DNA from: an uncultured Dialister sp.
Lineage (GTDB): Bacteria; Bacillota; Negativicutes; Veillonellales; Dialisteraceae
Direction of reading: 5' to 3'
Assembly: GCA_934193095.1 (NCBI GenBank)
Contig: CAKPUX010000073.1
Coordinates: 1-7,800, forward strand
DNA length: 7,800 nucleotides
Shown: positions 1-5,466 of the stretch, piece after piece
Layout: each line of letters begins with the position of its first letter
How positions within the stretch are numbered: position 1 is the stretch's first letter
Notes under the pieces: model-generated
The model's input: the letters and a program-made list of their open reading frames with translations, nothing else
What the model was told of the DNA's origin: nothing
Database searches by the model: none
Made by a program: the position numbers and the translations under genes

Positions 1-1
1 A

Positions 2-43
2 TTCAAGGTTCAAGGTTCAAGGTTCAAGGTTCAGGGTTCAGGG
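2..43. repeat. Heptad tandem array TTCAAGG/TTCAGGG
   Basis: Six perfect 7-bp units: four TTCAAGG then two TTCAGGG, followed by a degenerate TTAGCCC. The array may extend past the left edge of the window. Shorter versions of the same unit occur near 405-430 and 7388-7402. Confidence 0.9.
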
Positions 44-130
44 TTAGCCCTGGGGGTGGCTCGCCCCTTGATTACGTTTGAAAGCCTCGCTTGAATGAGA
101 AATTAAAAATGAGAAATGCGAAATGGTGGT

Positions 131-157
131 GCGGCGCATAAAAATCAGAAGCGCCGC
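131..157. repeat. GC-stem hairpin repeat, copy 1
   Basis: A perfect 7-bp inverted repeat, GCGGCGC (131-137) and GCGCCGC (151-157), encloses a 13-base AT-rich loop (ATAAAAATCAGAA). The same stem and nearly the same loop recur at 448-475, 1621-1647, 3012-3038, 4319-4346 and 7488-7514. No T-tract follows the stem, so it is not a standard intrinsic terminator. Confidence 0.9.
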
Positions 158-181
158 GGAGTTTTGATAGCGCTTCGCGCG

Positions 182-332
182 CATCGTCATTTCGAGCGTA
201 GCCGAGGGTCTTTATTACAGAGCGTTCATCGCCTGATATGAGGCAGCACCAGGACATTGTTTTCCATCAGCGCATACACGCTGATTCCCGCAATGCAGTA
301 AAGATCCCTCGGCTGCGCTCGAGATGAGGATG
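182..332. repeat. Nested inverted-repeat element, MITE-like, about 151 bp
   Basis: The left arm (182-214) and right arm (299-332) are near-perfect reverse complements, 33-34 bp with three mismatches and one single-base gap. Both carry a CGAGCG...AGCCGAGGG core. The centre contains a smaller hairpin (CAGCG...CGCTG near 268-283) and no coding sequence. A half copy of the arm is at 7607-7636. Size and structure resemble a miniature non-autonomous element. No clear target duplication was identified. Confidence 0.75.
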
Positions 333-353
333 CCGGAGAATCCCAGTCACGCC

Positions 354-388
354 TAATCCCCAATCCCTAATCCCTAGCCACTCGTCGC
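354..388. repeat. Heptad tandem array TAATCCC/TAGCCAC type
   Basis: Five consecutive 7-bp units: TAATCCC, CAATCCC, TAATCCC, TAGCCAC, TCGTCGC. It is followed by the TGCTTTCAAAC linker that also follows the heptads at 7376-7387 and, reversed, precedes those at 2924. Confidence 0.85.
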
Positions 389-447
389 TGCTTTCAAACT
401 TCACAGTTCAGGGTTCAACAGGTTCGGAGGGTTCAACGGGGGGTGGT

Positions 448-475
448 GCGGCGCATAAAAATATGGAAGCGCCGC
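448..475. repeat. GC-stem hairpin repeat, copy 2
   Basis: GCGGCGC (448-454) and GCGCCGC (469-475) form a perfect 7-bp stem around a 14-base loop, one base longer than copy 1. The stem is invariant while the 3' half of the loop varies. Confidence 0.9.
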
Positions 476-478
476 GGA

Positions 479-512
479 GGTTTGAAACTAGCGGTTTTCT
501 CGTATCGCAAAC
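479..512. repeat. Conserved 33-bp linker module, copy a
   Basis: The sequence beginning GTTTGAAACTAGCGG and ending TATCGCAAAC sits between a GC-stem hairpin and TAATCCC heptads. It recurs at 2975-3007 (reversed) and 6246-6278. The latter two differ at one position; this copy differs from them at about three. It shows no internal hairpin or open frame of note. Confidence 0.8.
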
Positions 513-513
513 C

Positions 514-548
514 TAATCCCTAGCCACTCATCCCTAGCCACCAGTCAC
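514..548. repeat. Heptad tandem array TAATCCC/TAGCCAC/CAGTCAC
   Basis: Five units in a row: TAATCCC, TAGCCAC, TCATCCC, TAGCCAC, CAGTCAC. The mixture in one register shows that TAATCCC-type and CAGTCAC-type units belong to a single degenerate heptad family. Confidence 0.85.
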
Positions 549-594
549 TTCTTTTTACAAGTCTGCGAAATCATCCGCAGCATTCACTTTCATC

Positions 595-603
595 TGTTAT
601 AAT
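595..603 (+). promoter_or_regulatory. Extended -10 promoter for the DMT transporter
   Basis: TGTTATAAT is a consensus TATAAT (598-603) with the upstream TG of an extended -10 element. No good -35 box lies 16-18 bp upstream, which is tolerated for extended -10 promoters. It sits 32 bp before the start codon at 635, in the only non-repetitive AT-rich stretch before the gene. Confidence 0.6.
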
Positions 604-621
604 AACTATTATATCAAATCC

Positions 622-628
622 AAAGGAG
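622..628 (+). promoter_or_regulatory. Ribosome binding site AAAGGAG
   Basis: AAAGGAG lies six bases before the ATG at 635 and fixes that start for the transporter. Confidence 0.85.
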
Positions 629-634
629 AATACC

Positions 635-1519
635 ATGAAATACCGCTTACTGCTGCTCCTGGCAGCACTCATCTGGGGCTTTGCCTTCGCCGCACAGGTG
701 GTCGGAATGGAGTCCGTCGGGCCATATACATTTAACGGCGTCCGTTTTCTCTTAGGCTCGCTTGCGCTCGTCCCCATCATCCTCACGAGCAAAGAAGAGG
801 CACCGCCGCTTCCTAAGAATATGCCGCTCTCGGCTGCCTGCCTCATGGTAGGGCTTCCGCTCTTTGCCGGTGCGACGCTGCAGCAGGTGGGGCTTCAGTA
901 CACCACCGCCTCGAAAGCCAGCTTCCTCACGGCGACCTACATCCTCATGGTGCCGATCATGGGGATCTTCCTCAAGGAAACGCTCCGCATCACGCACATC
1001 GCGGGCGCGATCCTCGCCATGGTCGGCGTGTACTTCATGTCGATCACCGAAGATTTCTCCATAGGTGCCGGTGACCTCATGATGCTGCTCTGCGCGCTGG
1101 GCTTCACCATCCAGATCCACGCCATGACATACCTCACACAGCGCTTCTCTCCCATCGTCCTTTCCTCGGGACAGTTCTTCGTCGCCGGCGTCCTGAATTT
1201 CATTCTCGCCTTTCTTTTCGAAACGCCGACACTCTCCGGCATCGAAGGCGCCCTGTGGCCGATCCTCTATACCGGCCTTCTCTCGACAGGCGTCGCCTAC
1301 ACACTGCAGGCCGTCGGGCAGAAATATCTGCCCCCGACCGAAGCCTCTATGATTCTCAGTATGGAAATGGTCTTCGGCGGCATCGCAGGCATCTTCTTCC
1401 TCGGCGAAAGCTTCACCACCCGGCAGATGATCGGCGTCCTCTCCATGACCGCCGGCGTCTTCCTCTCCCAGCTGCCGGGGAGAGCCGTGCTGTCGTTTAA
1501 AAAAGTGGCTAGGGATTAG
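635..1519 (+). CDS. DMT-superfamily transporter, EamA family (294 aa)
   Basis: A predicted inner-membrane carrier of the drug/metabolite transporter superfamily; its substrate cannot be read from sequence. It has the usual two-EamA layout with about ten hydrophobic segments (roughly residues 4-22, 33-52, 67-86, 97-114, 119-137, 145-163, 173-195, 205-226, 236-256, 262-280). The first half has the typical GLQYTTASKASFLTA stretch (86-100). The second has PTEASMILSMEMVFGGI (234-250) followed by FLGE, the family signature before the last helix. Length is normal for the family. The ATG has a strong ribosome site and an extended -10 promoter upstream. The C-terminal VARD and the TAG stop are encoded by the first units of a GGGATTA heptad array, so the original tail may have been replaced. 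It looks like a single-gene unit. The family call is firm; any named function would be a guess. Confidence 0.93.
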   Translation: MKYRLLLLLAALIWGFAFAAQVVGMESVGPYTFNGVRFLLGSLALVPIILTSKEEAPPLPKNMPLSAACLMVGLPLFAGATLQQVGLQYTTASKASFLTATYILMVPIMGIFLKETLRITHIAGAILAMVGVYFMSITEDFSIGAGDLMMLLCALGFTIQIHAMTYLTQRFSPIVLSSGQFFVAGVLNFILAFLFETPTLSGIEGALWPILYTGLLSTGVAYTLQAVGQKYLPPTEASMILSMEMVFGGIAGIFFLGESFTTRQMIGVLSMTAGVFLSQLPGRAVLSFKKVARD

Positions 1520-1584
1520 GGATTAGGGATTAGGGATTAGGAGCTCCAAGCTCAGAGTGACTGGTGACTCGTGACTGGTGACTG
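1512..1584. repeat. Heptad tandem arrays GGGATTA x4 and GTGACTG x4
   Basis: Four perfect GGGATTA units (1512-1539) and, after a short imperfect stretch, four GTGACTG/GTGACTC units (1557-1584). The TAG stop of the preceding gene (1517-1519) lies across the first two GGGATTA units. Confidence 0.92.
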
Positions 1585-1620
1585 AAATGCCTGTTGCGGG
1601 CATCGCCCATTATATATTCT

Positions 1621-1647
1621 GCGGCGCTTCTAATTTTTATGCGTCGC
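1621..1647. repeat. GC-stem hairpin repeat, copy 3 (reverse orientation)
   Basis: GCGGCGC (1621-1627) and GCGTCGC (1641-1647) enclose a 13-base loop that is the reverse complement of the copy-1 loop type. The single stem change makes a G-U pair in plus-strand RNA, so the fold is kept on that strand. Confidence 0.85.
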
Positions 1648-1706
1648 GCCTTCCCCGTTAAACCCATAGAACCCACAGAACCCGCTGAACCTCTTTCACA
1701 CGCAAT

Positions 1707-1727
1707 CAAGGGGCGGCACGCCCCTTG
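1707..1727. repeat. GGGGC/GCCCC hairpin module
   Basis: CAAGGGGC (1707-1714) and GCCCCTTG (1720-1727) form a perfect 8-bp stem with loop GGCAC. Degenerate relatives lie near 44-75, 7196-7226 and 7403-7425. This is the cleanest copy. It ends 15 bases before the ribosome site of the downstream dehydrogenase and could affect its mRNA leader. No T-tract follows it. Confidence 0.75.
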
Positions 1728-1742
1728 GGCTATTCCTCAATG

Positions 1743-1749
1743 AAAGGTG
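1743..1749 (+). promoter_or_regulatory. Ribosome binding site AAAGGTG that decides the dehydrogenase start
   Basis: AAAGGTG ends nine bases before the ATG at 1759. An in-frame GTG at 1747 would lie inside this site and has no ribosome site of its own, so ATG 1759 is preferred. Confidence 0.65.
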
Positions 1750-1758
1750 CCAATCCTC

Positions 1759-2703
1759 ATGAAACACATCGTTATCGCACAGCCACTGGCCATCAGCGAA
1801 GCCCTTCTTGACACACTGACGGCTGATTTCAAAAAAGACGGCTTCACCATCACCGCCTATGACAGTCTGCCGAAAGATCAAGCTGACTTGGGAGATCGTC
1901 TCGCGGATGCTGACCTTGCCGTCATTGCCAATTACCCGCTCCGGAAAGAAGCGCTCGCGAAAGCCGCATCCCTCAAATACCTCTGCGTCGCTTTCACCGG
2001 CGTCGACCATGTCGATATTGATTTCTGCAAAGAAAAGGGCATCGCTGTCTCGAACTGTGCCGGCTACTCGACCGAGTCCGTGGCAGAGCTCACCTTCGCA
2101 CTCATTCTTGCCCTCTACCGCAAGCTGTCCGAAGGCGGATGCGCCGCCCGAAATGGCAAGACCAGCGCCGGCCTCATGGGCATCGAGATCGGTCATCGGA
2201 AATTCGGCATCATCGGGACCGGTGCCATCGGAAGACGCGTCGCAGACATTGCCTCCGCCTTCGGCGCCGATGTCTATGGCTACAACCGCTCTAAGAAAGC
2301 AGACAACGTCACCTACACCGACCTTGACACCCTGCTTTCCACCTGCGACATCATCTCCGTCCACCTGCCGCTCACCGGCGAGACGCGCGGCCTCCTCTCC
2401 CGCGAAAAGCTCTCCCTCATGAAGCCGGGTGCGATCCTCATCAATACCGCCCGCGGCGGCGTCATCGACAATGCCGCTCTCGCTGACCTCCTCAAAGAAG
2501 GAAAGATCGCAGGCGCCGGCATTGATGTCTACGACGGCGAACCTCCGCTCGCTAAAGACTATCCGCTTCTCTCTGCGCCAAACACCGTCCTCACCCCGCA
2601 CGTCGGTTTCTTCACAGAAGAAGCCATGGCCCGCCGCGCCGTCATCGTGATGGACAACCTCCGCGCCTACCTGAAAGGAAAGCAGGAGAATGTGATCTGT
2701 TAG
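1759..2703 (+). CDS. D-isomer-specific 2-hydroxyacid dehydrogenase, NAD-binding (314 aa)
   Basis: A cytoplasmic oxidoreductase expected to interconvert a 2-keto acid and a D-2-hydroxy acid using NAD(P)H. The N-terminal half of the catalytic domain is followed by a Rossmann domain with GTGAIG (153-158), then SVHLPLT (200-206) and the signature ILINTARGGVID (226-237). The expected catalytic triad is present: Arg232 in NTARGG, Glu261 in DGEPP and His281 in LTPHVG. Length is typical. Closest subgroup by eye is the hydroxypyruvate/glycerate or phosphoglycerate-dehydrogenase-like group, but the substrate (hydroxypyruvate, glyoxylate or another 2-keto acid) is not decided by these motifs. I start it at ATG 1759 because an AAAGGTG site lies nine bases upstream. 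It is a single-gene unit followed by a strong terminator. No promoter is obvious in the repeats upstream. Confidence 0.93.
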   Translation: MKHIVIAQPLAISEALLDTLTADFKKDGFTITAYDSLPKDQADLGDRLADADLAVIANYPLRKEALAKAASLKYLCVAFTGVDHVDIDFCKEKGIAVSNCAGYSTESVAELTFALILALYRKLSEGGCAARNGKTSAGLMGIEIGHRKFGIIGTGAIGRRVADIASAFGADVYGYNRSKKADNVTYTDLDTLLSTCDIISVHLPLTGETRGLLSREKLSLMKPGAILINTARGGVIDNAALADLLKEGKIAGAGIDVYDGEPPLAKDYPLLSAPNTVLTPHVGFFTEEAMARRAVIVMDNLRAYLKGKQENVIC

Positions 2704-2795
2704 CCTGCCATCGCACATCTGCCTTTTCTCACTTTGTTTCAGCGGAGAGTGAATGTGCCACGCACAAATTTCAGAAGCACCGGCTCTTATAGCAT

Positions 2796-2839
2796 AAAAA
2801 GCGTATCAGGTTCAGACATTTGAACTTGATACGCTTTTT
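2796..2839 (+). terminator. Intrinsic terminator after the dehydrogenase
   Basis: A 19-bp inverted repeat (2796-2814 and 2821-2839) with one G-T pair and a six-base loop. It starts with AAAAA and ends with TTTTT, so it can work on both strands. It lies about 90 bp after the dehydrogenase stop and also faces the convergent AEC transporter gene. Confidence 0.85.
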
Positions 2840-2848
2840 GCATACTAT

Positions 2849-2911
2849 GGAAACGCTGATTCAATCGCAGAATCCGATTTCACAAGAATTTTTATGCATA
2901 GCTTCGTCATA
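2849..2911. repeat. Half copy of the long palindromic element
   Basis: About 63 bp matching, with few differences, the reverse complement of the right arm of the element at 4075-4236. It begins GGAAACGCTGATTCAATCG and ends GCTTCGTCATA. Only one arm is present, so this copy cannot form the long hairpin. It lies between the terminator and the composite repeat block. Confidence 0.8.
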
Positions 2912-2923
2912 AAGTTTGAAAGC

Positions 2924-2972
2924 AGGGATGAGTGACTGGTGACTGGTGACTAGGAATTAGCAGCCAGGGATT
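2924..2972. repeat. Heptad tandem array, seven units
   Basis: AGGGATG, AGTGACT, GGTGACT, GGTGACT, AGGAATT, AGCAGCC, AGGGATT in a continuous 7-bp register. Again the two heptad types are mixed in one array. Confidence 0.85.
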
Positions 2973-3011
2973 AGGTTTGCGATACGAGGAAGTCGCTAAT
3001 TTCAAACTCCC

Positions 3012-3038
3012 GCGGCGCTTCTGTTTTTTATGCGCCGC
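3012..3038. repeat. GC-stem hairpin repeat, copy 4 (reverse orientation)
   Basis: A perfect stem of GCGGCGC (3012-3018) and GCGCCGC (3032-3038) with a 13-base T-rich loop. Confidence 0.9.
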
Positions 3039-3069
3039 ACCACCATTCCCCATTTCTCATTCCTCATTC

Positions 3070-4083
3070 TTAATTCATTTTCTCCCACCAATAGATCACC
3101 GGGTACAGCACGAAGAGGAAGGCGAGTGTCGTCGTGAGGAAGGAAGACTCCGCGAGATTGACATTAAGTCCATAGAGCTGCGAAGACGCCACGGCGAAGA
3201 TGGCGGTCGGTGCCGCGGCAGCGAGTACCACGCAGGTCAGGATGGTCGCATCCGAGACGAATACACTCGTCAGGAAATACATCACCACCGGAAGCAGAAT
3301 GAATTTCACAGGGAAGATTGGCCAAAGCCTTCCTCCATATTCCTTGACTGCCAAAAGATTCAGATCATAGCCGACAGGCACCATTCCCATCCAAGCCCCC
3401 GCATGGATCAGGATCGTGAAAAGCGTCGTGACCATCGGCGGCTTCTCCACCCCGAGCCCAGCAAGCGTCAGACCGATCGCCACGCCGACGGCAGGGAGCT
3501 GATTCCACGTGCAGAGCAGCCGGAAGAGATGGATCTCCATCTTTTTCCCCTCGCCGTGATTCGCCCACTTGTCGTAGTAATACTGGCTCATCGGAAAACA
3601 GAAGAGTACGATGATCAGGATCTGCGGCACCGCGATGAGCTGCACATAGGCAAACCCGACCGCACCGAAGAGGACATACGCGCAGAGCCCTGCGAGCGTC
3701 CCGATATTTCCGAGCATCATGGAAATCAGGTAGCTTCCCTGCTCCCGCGCATCCGAGAAGCGGTGCTGCTCCAGGGCATAGAAGACCGCGACAGGCAGGA
3801 AACAGATGGGAATCGTAGAAATCGGAAGCCACAAGAGCTGTGCCGTCACATGCACCGACCAGAAGGAAACAATGGAAAGAAAAGTAGACACTCCCACCAC
3901 ATTCGCCTTGATGATCCAGTGAAGAATGTCCTTCGAAAGCCCCCACCGCCTAAGGCCCATGCCGCAGAGCAGCGGAAGCAGAATGTCTGCAAATACAATT
4001 AGAAATCTGGAATCCGTAATTGATACACCTCGTGTTGTATGAAATTTAAGGAAGCACTGATGAAATCGTTGCCAGGGAAACAC
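3070..4083 (-). CDS. AEC-family (auxin efflux carrier) transporter, start uncertain
   Basis: A predicted inner-membrane carrier of the AEC family. Bacterial members often move organic acids such as malate, but the substrate is not readable here. About ten hydrophobic segments are spread over the length. The family-like LGNIGTLAGL (124-133) and a C-terminal AAAAPTAIFAVASSQLYG (288-305) are present, numbered from the outermost start. That start, GTG at 4083, lies inside the terminal repeat of a palindromic element, has no ribosome site, and adds about 21 residues of repeat-derived sequence. A GAGGTG site (4026-4031) lies five bases before an in-frame ATT at 4018-4020. Starting there gives 316 residues, closer to the usual family length, but needs a rare start codon. 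The next ATG is 41 codons in and would cut the first membrane helix. The stop touches a heptad array. The family call is firm; the 5' end may be damaged. Confidence 0.85.
   Translation of the reverse strand: MFPWQRFHQCFLKFHTTRGVSITDSRFLIVFADILLPLLCGMGLRRWGLSKDILHWIIKANVVGVSTFLSIVSFWSVHVTAQLLWLPISTIPICFLPVAVFYALEQHRFSDAREQGSYLISMMLGNIGTLAGLCAYVLFGAVGFAYVQLIAVPQILIIVLFCFPMSQYYYDKWANHGEGKKMEIHLFRLLCTWNQLPAVGVAIGLTLAGLGVEKPPMVTTLFTILIHAGAWMGMVPVGYDLNLLAVKEYGGRLWPIFPVKFILLPVVMYFLTSVFVSDATILTCVVLAAAAPTAIFAVASSQLYGLNVNLAESSFLTTTLAFLFVLYPVIYWWEKMN
4026..4031 (-). promoter_or_regulatory. Candidate ribosome binding site GAGGTG for the AEC transporter
   Basis: On the minus strand GAGGTG is followed by five bases and then ATT (4018-4020), in frame with the transporter. 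It supports initiation near 4020 instead of at the repeat-encoded GTG at 4083, either from the non-standard ATT or from a former ATG. Confidence 0.45.
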
Positions 4084-4240
4084 TGATTCAATCGTTGTCA
4101 GATTTTACTCTTGAATTTTTATGTATAGCGAGAAATAACCTGACGCGAATAGCGAGCTATTTAAGGAAGGTTATGACGAAGCTATGTATAAAAATTCTTG
4201 TAAAATCTGACTCTGCGATTTAATCAGCGTTTCCCCAGGG
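4051..4240. repeat. Long palindromic MITE-like element with a duplicated tip
   Basis: The core spans 4075-4236. Its left arm (about 4075-4140) and right arm (about 4170-4236) are reverse complements over about 65 bp with scattered mismatches, so a single strand could fold into a very long hairpin around a 25-30 base centre. Tips read GGGAAAC and GTTTCCC. CCAGGG occurs at both ends (4072-4077 and 4235-4240), a possible short target duplication, though it overlaps the tips. A 25-bp stretch at 4051-4075 repeats 4077-4101 with four mismatches, which looks like the tip of another copy. It has no coding capacity. A half copy lies at 2849-2911. Confidence 0.8.
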
Positions 4241-4253
4241 ATGGGGGATTAGG

Positions 4254-4281
4254 AGTGACTGGTGACTGGTGACTGGTGACT
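4254..4281. repeat. Heptad tandem array AGTGACT/GGTGACT x4
   Basis: AGTGACT followed by three perfect GGTGACT units. A GGGATTA unit stands two bases out of register just upstream at 4245-4251. Confidence 0.9.
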
Positions 4282-4318
4282 AAATACAACCTTCGGGCAT
4301 CATCATGATTTATACTCC

Positions 4319-4346
4319 GCGGCGCTTCATAATTTTTATGCGCCGC
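4319..4346. repeat. GC-stem hairpin repeat, copy 5 (reverse orientation)
   Basis: GCGGCGC (4319-4325) and GCGCCGC (4340-4346) form a perfect stem with a 14-base AT-rich loop. Confidence 0.9.
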
Positions 4347-4479
4347 ACCTTCCCCGCTGAACCCGTAGAACCCACAGAACCCGCTCCCCCTCTTTCTCAA
4401 AGAGTCAAAGGATCTCTCGCTTCCCCTCTGTTCACAAGATTCTTCGGCTCAGTTCTCACCGTTCCGTTTTCTGCATTTC

Positions 4480-5448
4480 TCACCTGTCATGCCGCCCCAA
4501 ATGACAGACAGCGGCGAAATCGGCCGGCAAAGGCGCGGTGAAGGTTTTGCCGGACAGATAGGCGAAATCATCCGTAAGCACTGGGAAGGTGAGCGAGGCC
4601 GCGTGAAGGAGCTGGCGGCGGATGTGGAGCGCCTCTGACGCGGAAAGGCTCGCGCGGCTGCCATATTTCCGATCGCCCAAGAGGGGATGACCGATGGAGG
4701 AAAAATGCAGGCGGATCTGGTGCGAGCGCCCTGTCACGAGATGGACGCGGACGAGAGAAAAGAGGCATCCATGGACCTCTACGGTTTCGAGCGTCTCATA
4801 GTGCGTCTCGATGGGAAGCGCACCTTGCTCAGTGCGCTCAGTATAGCGCACCTGATTTCTTTCATGGTCCTTGACGAGGTAGCCTTTCAAAATCCCCGAA
4901 GCCGGCGTCTTCCCGTAAACGAGAGCCTGATAGACTTTCGTGAGGGAGCGCGCCTTGATGAGTGCATTCATTTCCTGCAGCCCGCGCATGGTCTTGCCTG
5001 CGATGACGAGGCCGCTGGTATTTCTGTCCAGCCGGTGACAGATGGAGGGCGTGACGCCGGCTCTGCTTTCCCGCGCGGAGAGGAGGGCTTCATTCAGAGA
5101 CGGGGCGCCGGAAGTGTCTCCCTGCGAAAGAAGACCTGCCGGTTTATTGAGGATGACGATGTTTTCATCTTCATACAGGATCCATGTTTCAAAGTCAGGA
5201 TAGTCACGCTTGGGCGCTTCTTCTCTCTTTCCACGAAATTTTTCGATCGTCTCATCGGAGAACCAGACCTTCACGCTGTCCCCCGCGGCGATCTTTTCTC
5301 TTCCTTCGATCTTCTTCCCATTAAGAACGATGTTTTTCTTGCGCATGCTCTTTCGAAGAAGCCCCATGGACGCCTCCGGCAAGAGCCGTGCCATGTACTT
5401 CATCACTGTCTGTCCCGCTTCTTCCTTTTGTATGATAAATTCCTGCAT
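4480..5448 (-). CDS. RluA-family RNA pseudouridine synthase (322 aa)
   Basis: It converts specific uridines in RNA, most likely 23S rRNA, to pseudouridine in the cytoplasm. An N-terminal S4-like RNA-binding region (about residues 15-62, with RKSMRKKNIVLNGKKI) precedes the catalytic domain. The domain opens with ENIVILNKPAGL (95-106) and carries the RluA signature HRLDRNTSGL (138-147), where Asp141 is the expected catalytic residue. KVYQALV (171-177) gives the conserved Tyr173. The later motif TGRSHQIRLHF (239-249) with GHPLLGDRKYG (253-263) completes the family pattern. The layout resembles RluC/RluD, but the target uridine cannot be assigned. ATG 5448 has a GGGAG site (5457-5461) eight bases upstream. 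It follows niaR by 49 bp on the same strand and may share its transcript. The last residues (about HLGRHDR) fall in repeat-like sequence. Confidence 0.93.
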   Translation of the reverse strand: MQEFIIQKEEAGQTVMKYMARLLPEASMGLLRKSMRKKNIVLNGKKIEGREKIAAGDSVKVWFSDETIEKFRGKREEAPKRDYPDFETWILYEDENIVILNKPAGLLSQGDTSGAPSLNEALLSARESRAGVTPSICHRLDRNTSGLVIAGKTMRGLQEMNALIKARSLTKVYQALVYGKTPASGILKGYLVKDHERNQVRYTERTEQGALPIETHYETLETVEVHGCLFSLVRVHLVTGRSHQIRLHFSSIGHPLLGDRKYGSRASLSASEALHIRRQLLHAASLTFPVLTDDFAYLSGKTFTAPLPADFAAVCHLGRHDR

Positions 5449-5456
5449 CGTCAGTA

Positions 5457-5461
5457 CTCCC
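5457..5461 (-). promoter_or_regulatory. Ribosome binding site GGGAG for rluA-family gene
   Basis: GGGAG on the minus strand is eight bases before ATG 5448. It lies right next to the heptad array that fills the niaR-rluA gap. Confidence 0.65.
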
Positions 5462-5466
5462 TACTC

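Larger units (their letters stand above)
1..548. repeat. Composite intergenic repeat block, two chained units
   Basis: This gene-free stretch is built from recurring modules. Unit one has TTCAAGG/TTCAGGG heptads (2-43), a degenerate GGGG/CCCC hairpin region (about 44-90), AATGAGA-like heptads (about 90-128), a GC-stem hairpin (131-157), a nested inverted-repeat element (182-332) and TAATCCC-type heptads (354-388). Unit two continues through a TTTCAAAC linker, TTCAGGG-like repeats (about 405-440), a second GC-stem hairpin (448-475), a conserved linker (479-512) and heptads (514-548). The same modules in the same order recur at five other places in the window. Small open frames here, such as 72-257 on the minus strand, are repeat-derived and I do not call them genes. 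Confidence 0.85.
1505..1743. repeat. Composite intergenic repeat block between the two plus-strand genes
   Basis: It contains GGGATTA heptads (1512-1539), GTGACTG heptads (1557-1584), a CGGGCATCGCCC linker (about 1594-1612), a GC-stem hairpin (1621-1647), a tract of 9-bp period with ACCC/GAACCC units (about 1655-1692) and a GGGGC/GCCCC hairpin (1707-1727). The module order is the reverse of the block at 7388-7692. The block overlaps the end of the transporter and stops just before the ribosome site of the dehydrogenase, so nearly the whole intergenic space is repeat. Confidence 0.85.
2912..3069. repeat. Composite intergenic repeat block between convergent genes
   Basis: Modules in order: TTTGAAAGC linker, heptads AGTGACT/GGTGACT and relatives (2924-2972), the conserved 33-bp linker reversed (2975-3007), a GC-stem hairpin (3012-3038) and four AATGAGA-type heptads (3042-3069, read on the minus strand as GAATGGT, AAATGGG, GAATGAG, GAATGAG). 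The last heptad directly touches the TAA stop of the AEC transporter at 3070-3072. No gene is seen in 2704-3069. Confidence 0.85.
4241..4479. repeat. Composite intergenic repeat block downstream of rluA
   Basis: Modules in order: GGGATTA and GTGACT heptads (4245-4281), a CTTCGGGCATCATCA linker (about 4289-4305), a GC-stem hairpin (4319-4346), a 9-bp-period tract of GAACCC units (about 4352-4390), and a stretch (about 4435-4505) resembling the nested element at 6153-6233 that runs into the end of rluA. An open frame at 4305-4541 is repeat-derived and I do not call it a gene. No other gene is seen here. Confidence 0.8.

Noticed and set aside
131..157. GC-stem hairpin as an intrinsic terminator
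   Set aside because: No run of T follows the stem on either strand; the AT-rich part is in the loop.
72..257. Small minus-strand frame in the first repeat block
   Set aside because: It is made of repeat modules. Similar pieces (SDFYAPH) reappear in other blocks through shared DNA, and there is no ribosome site.
1747..1749. GTG as start of the dehydrogenase
   Set aside because: It lies within the ribosome site that serves ATG 1759 and has no site of its own.
1696..2718. Long minus-strand frame (340 codons) opposite the dehydrogenase
   Set aside because: It is a shadow of a well-supported gene. Its product matches no family I recognise and it runs into repeats at one end.
2977..4002. Long plus-strand frame (341 codons) opposite the AEC transporter
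   Set aside because: It starts in repeats, is rich in charged residues typical of antisense frames, and the opposite strand encodes a clear membrane transporter.
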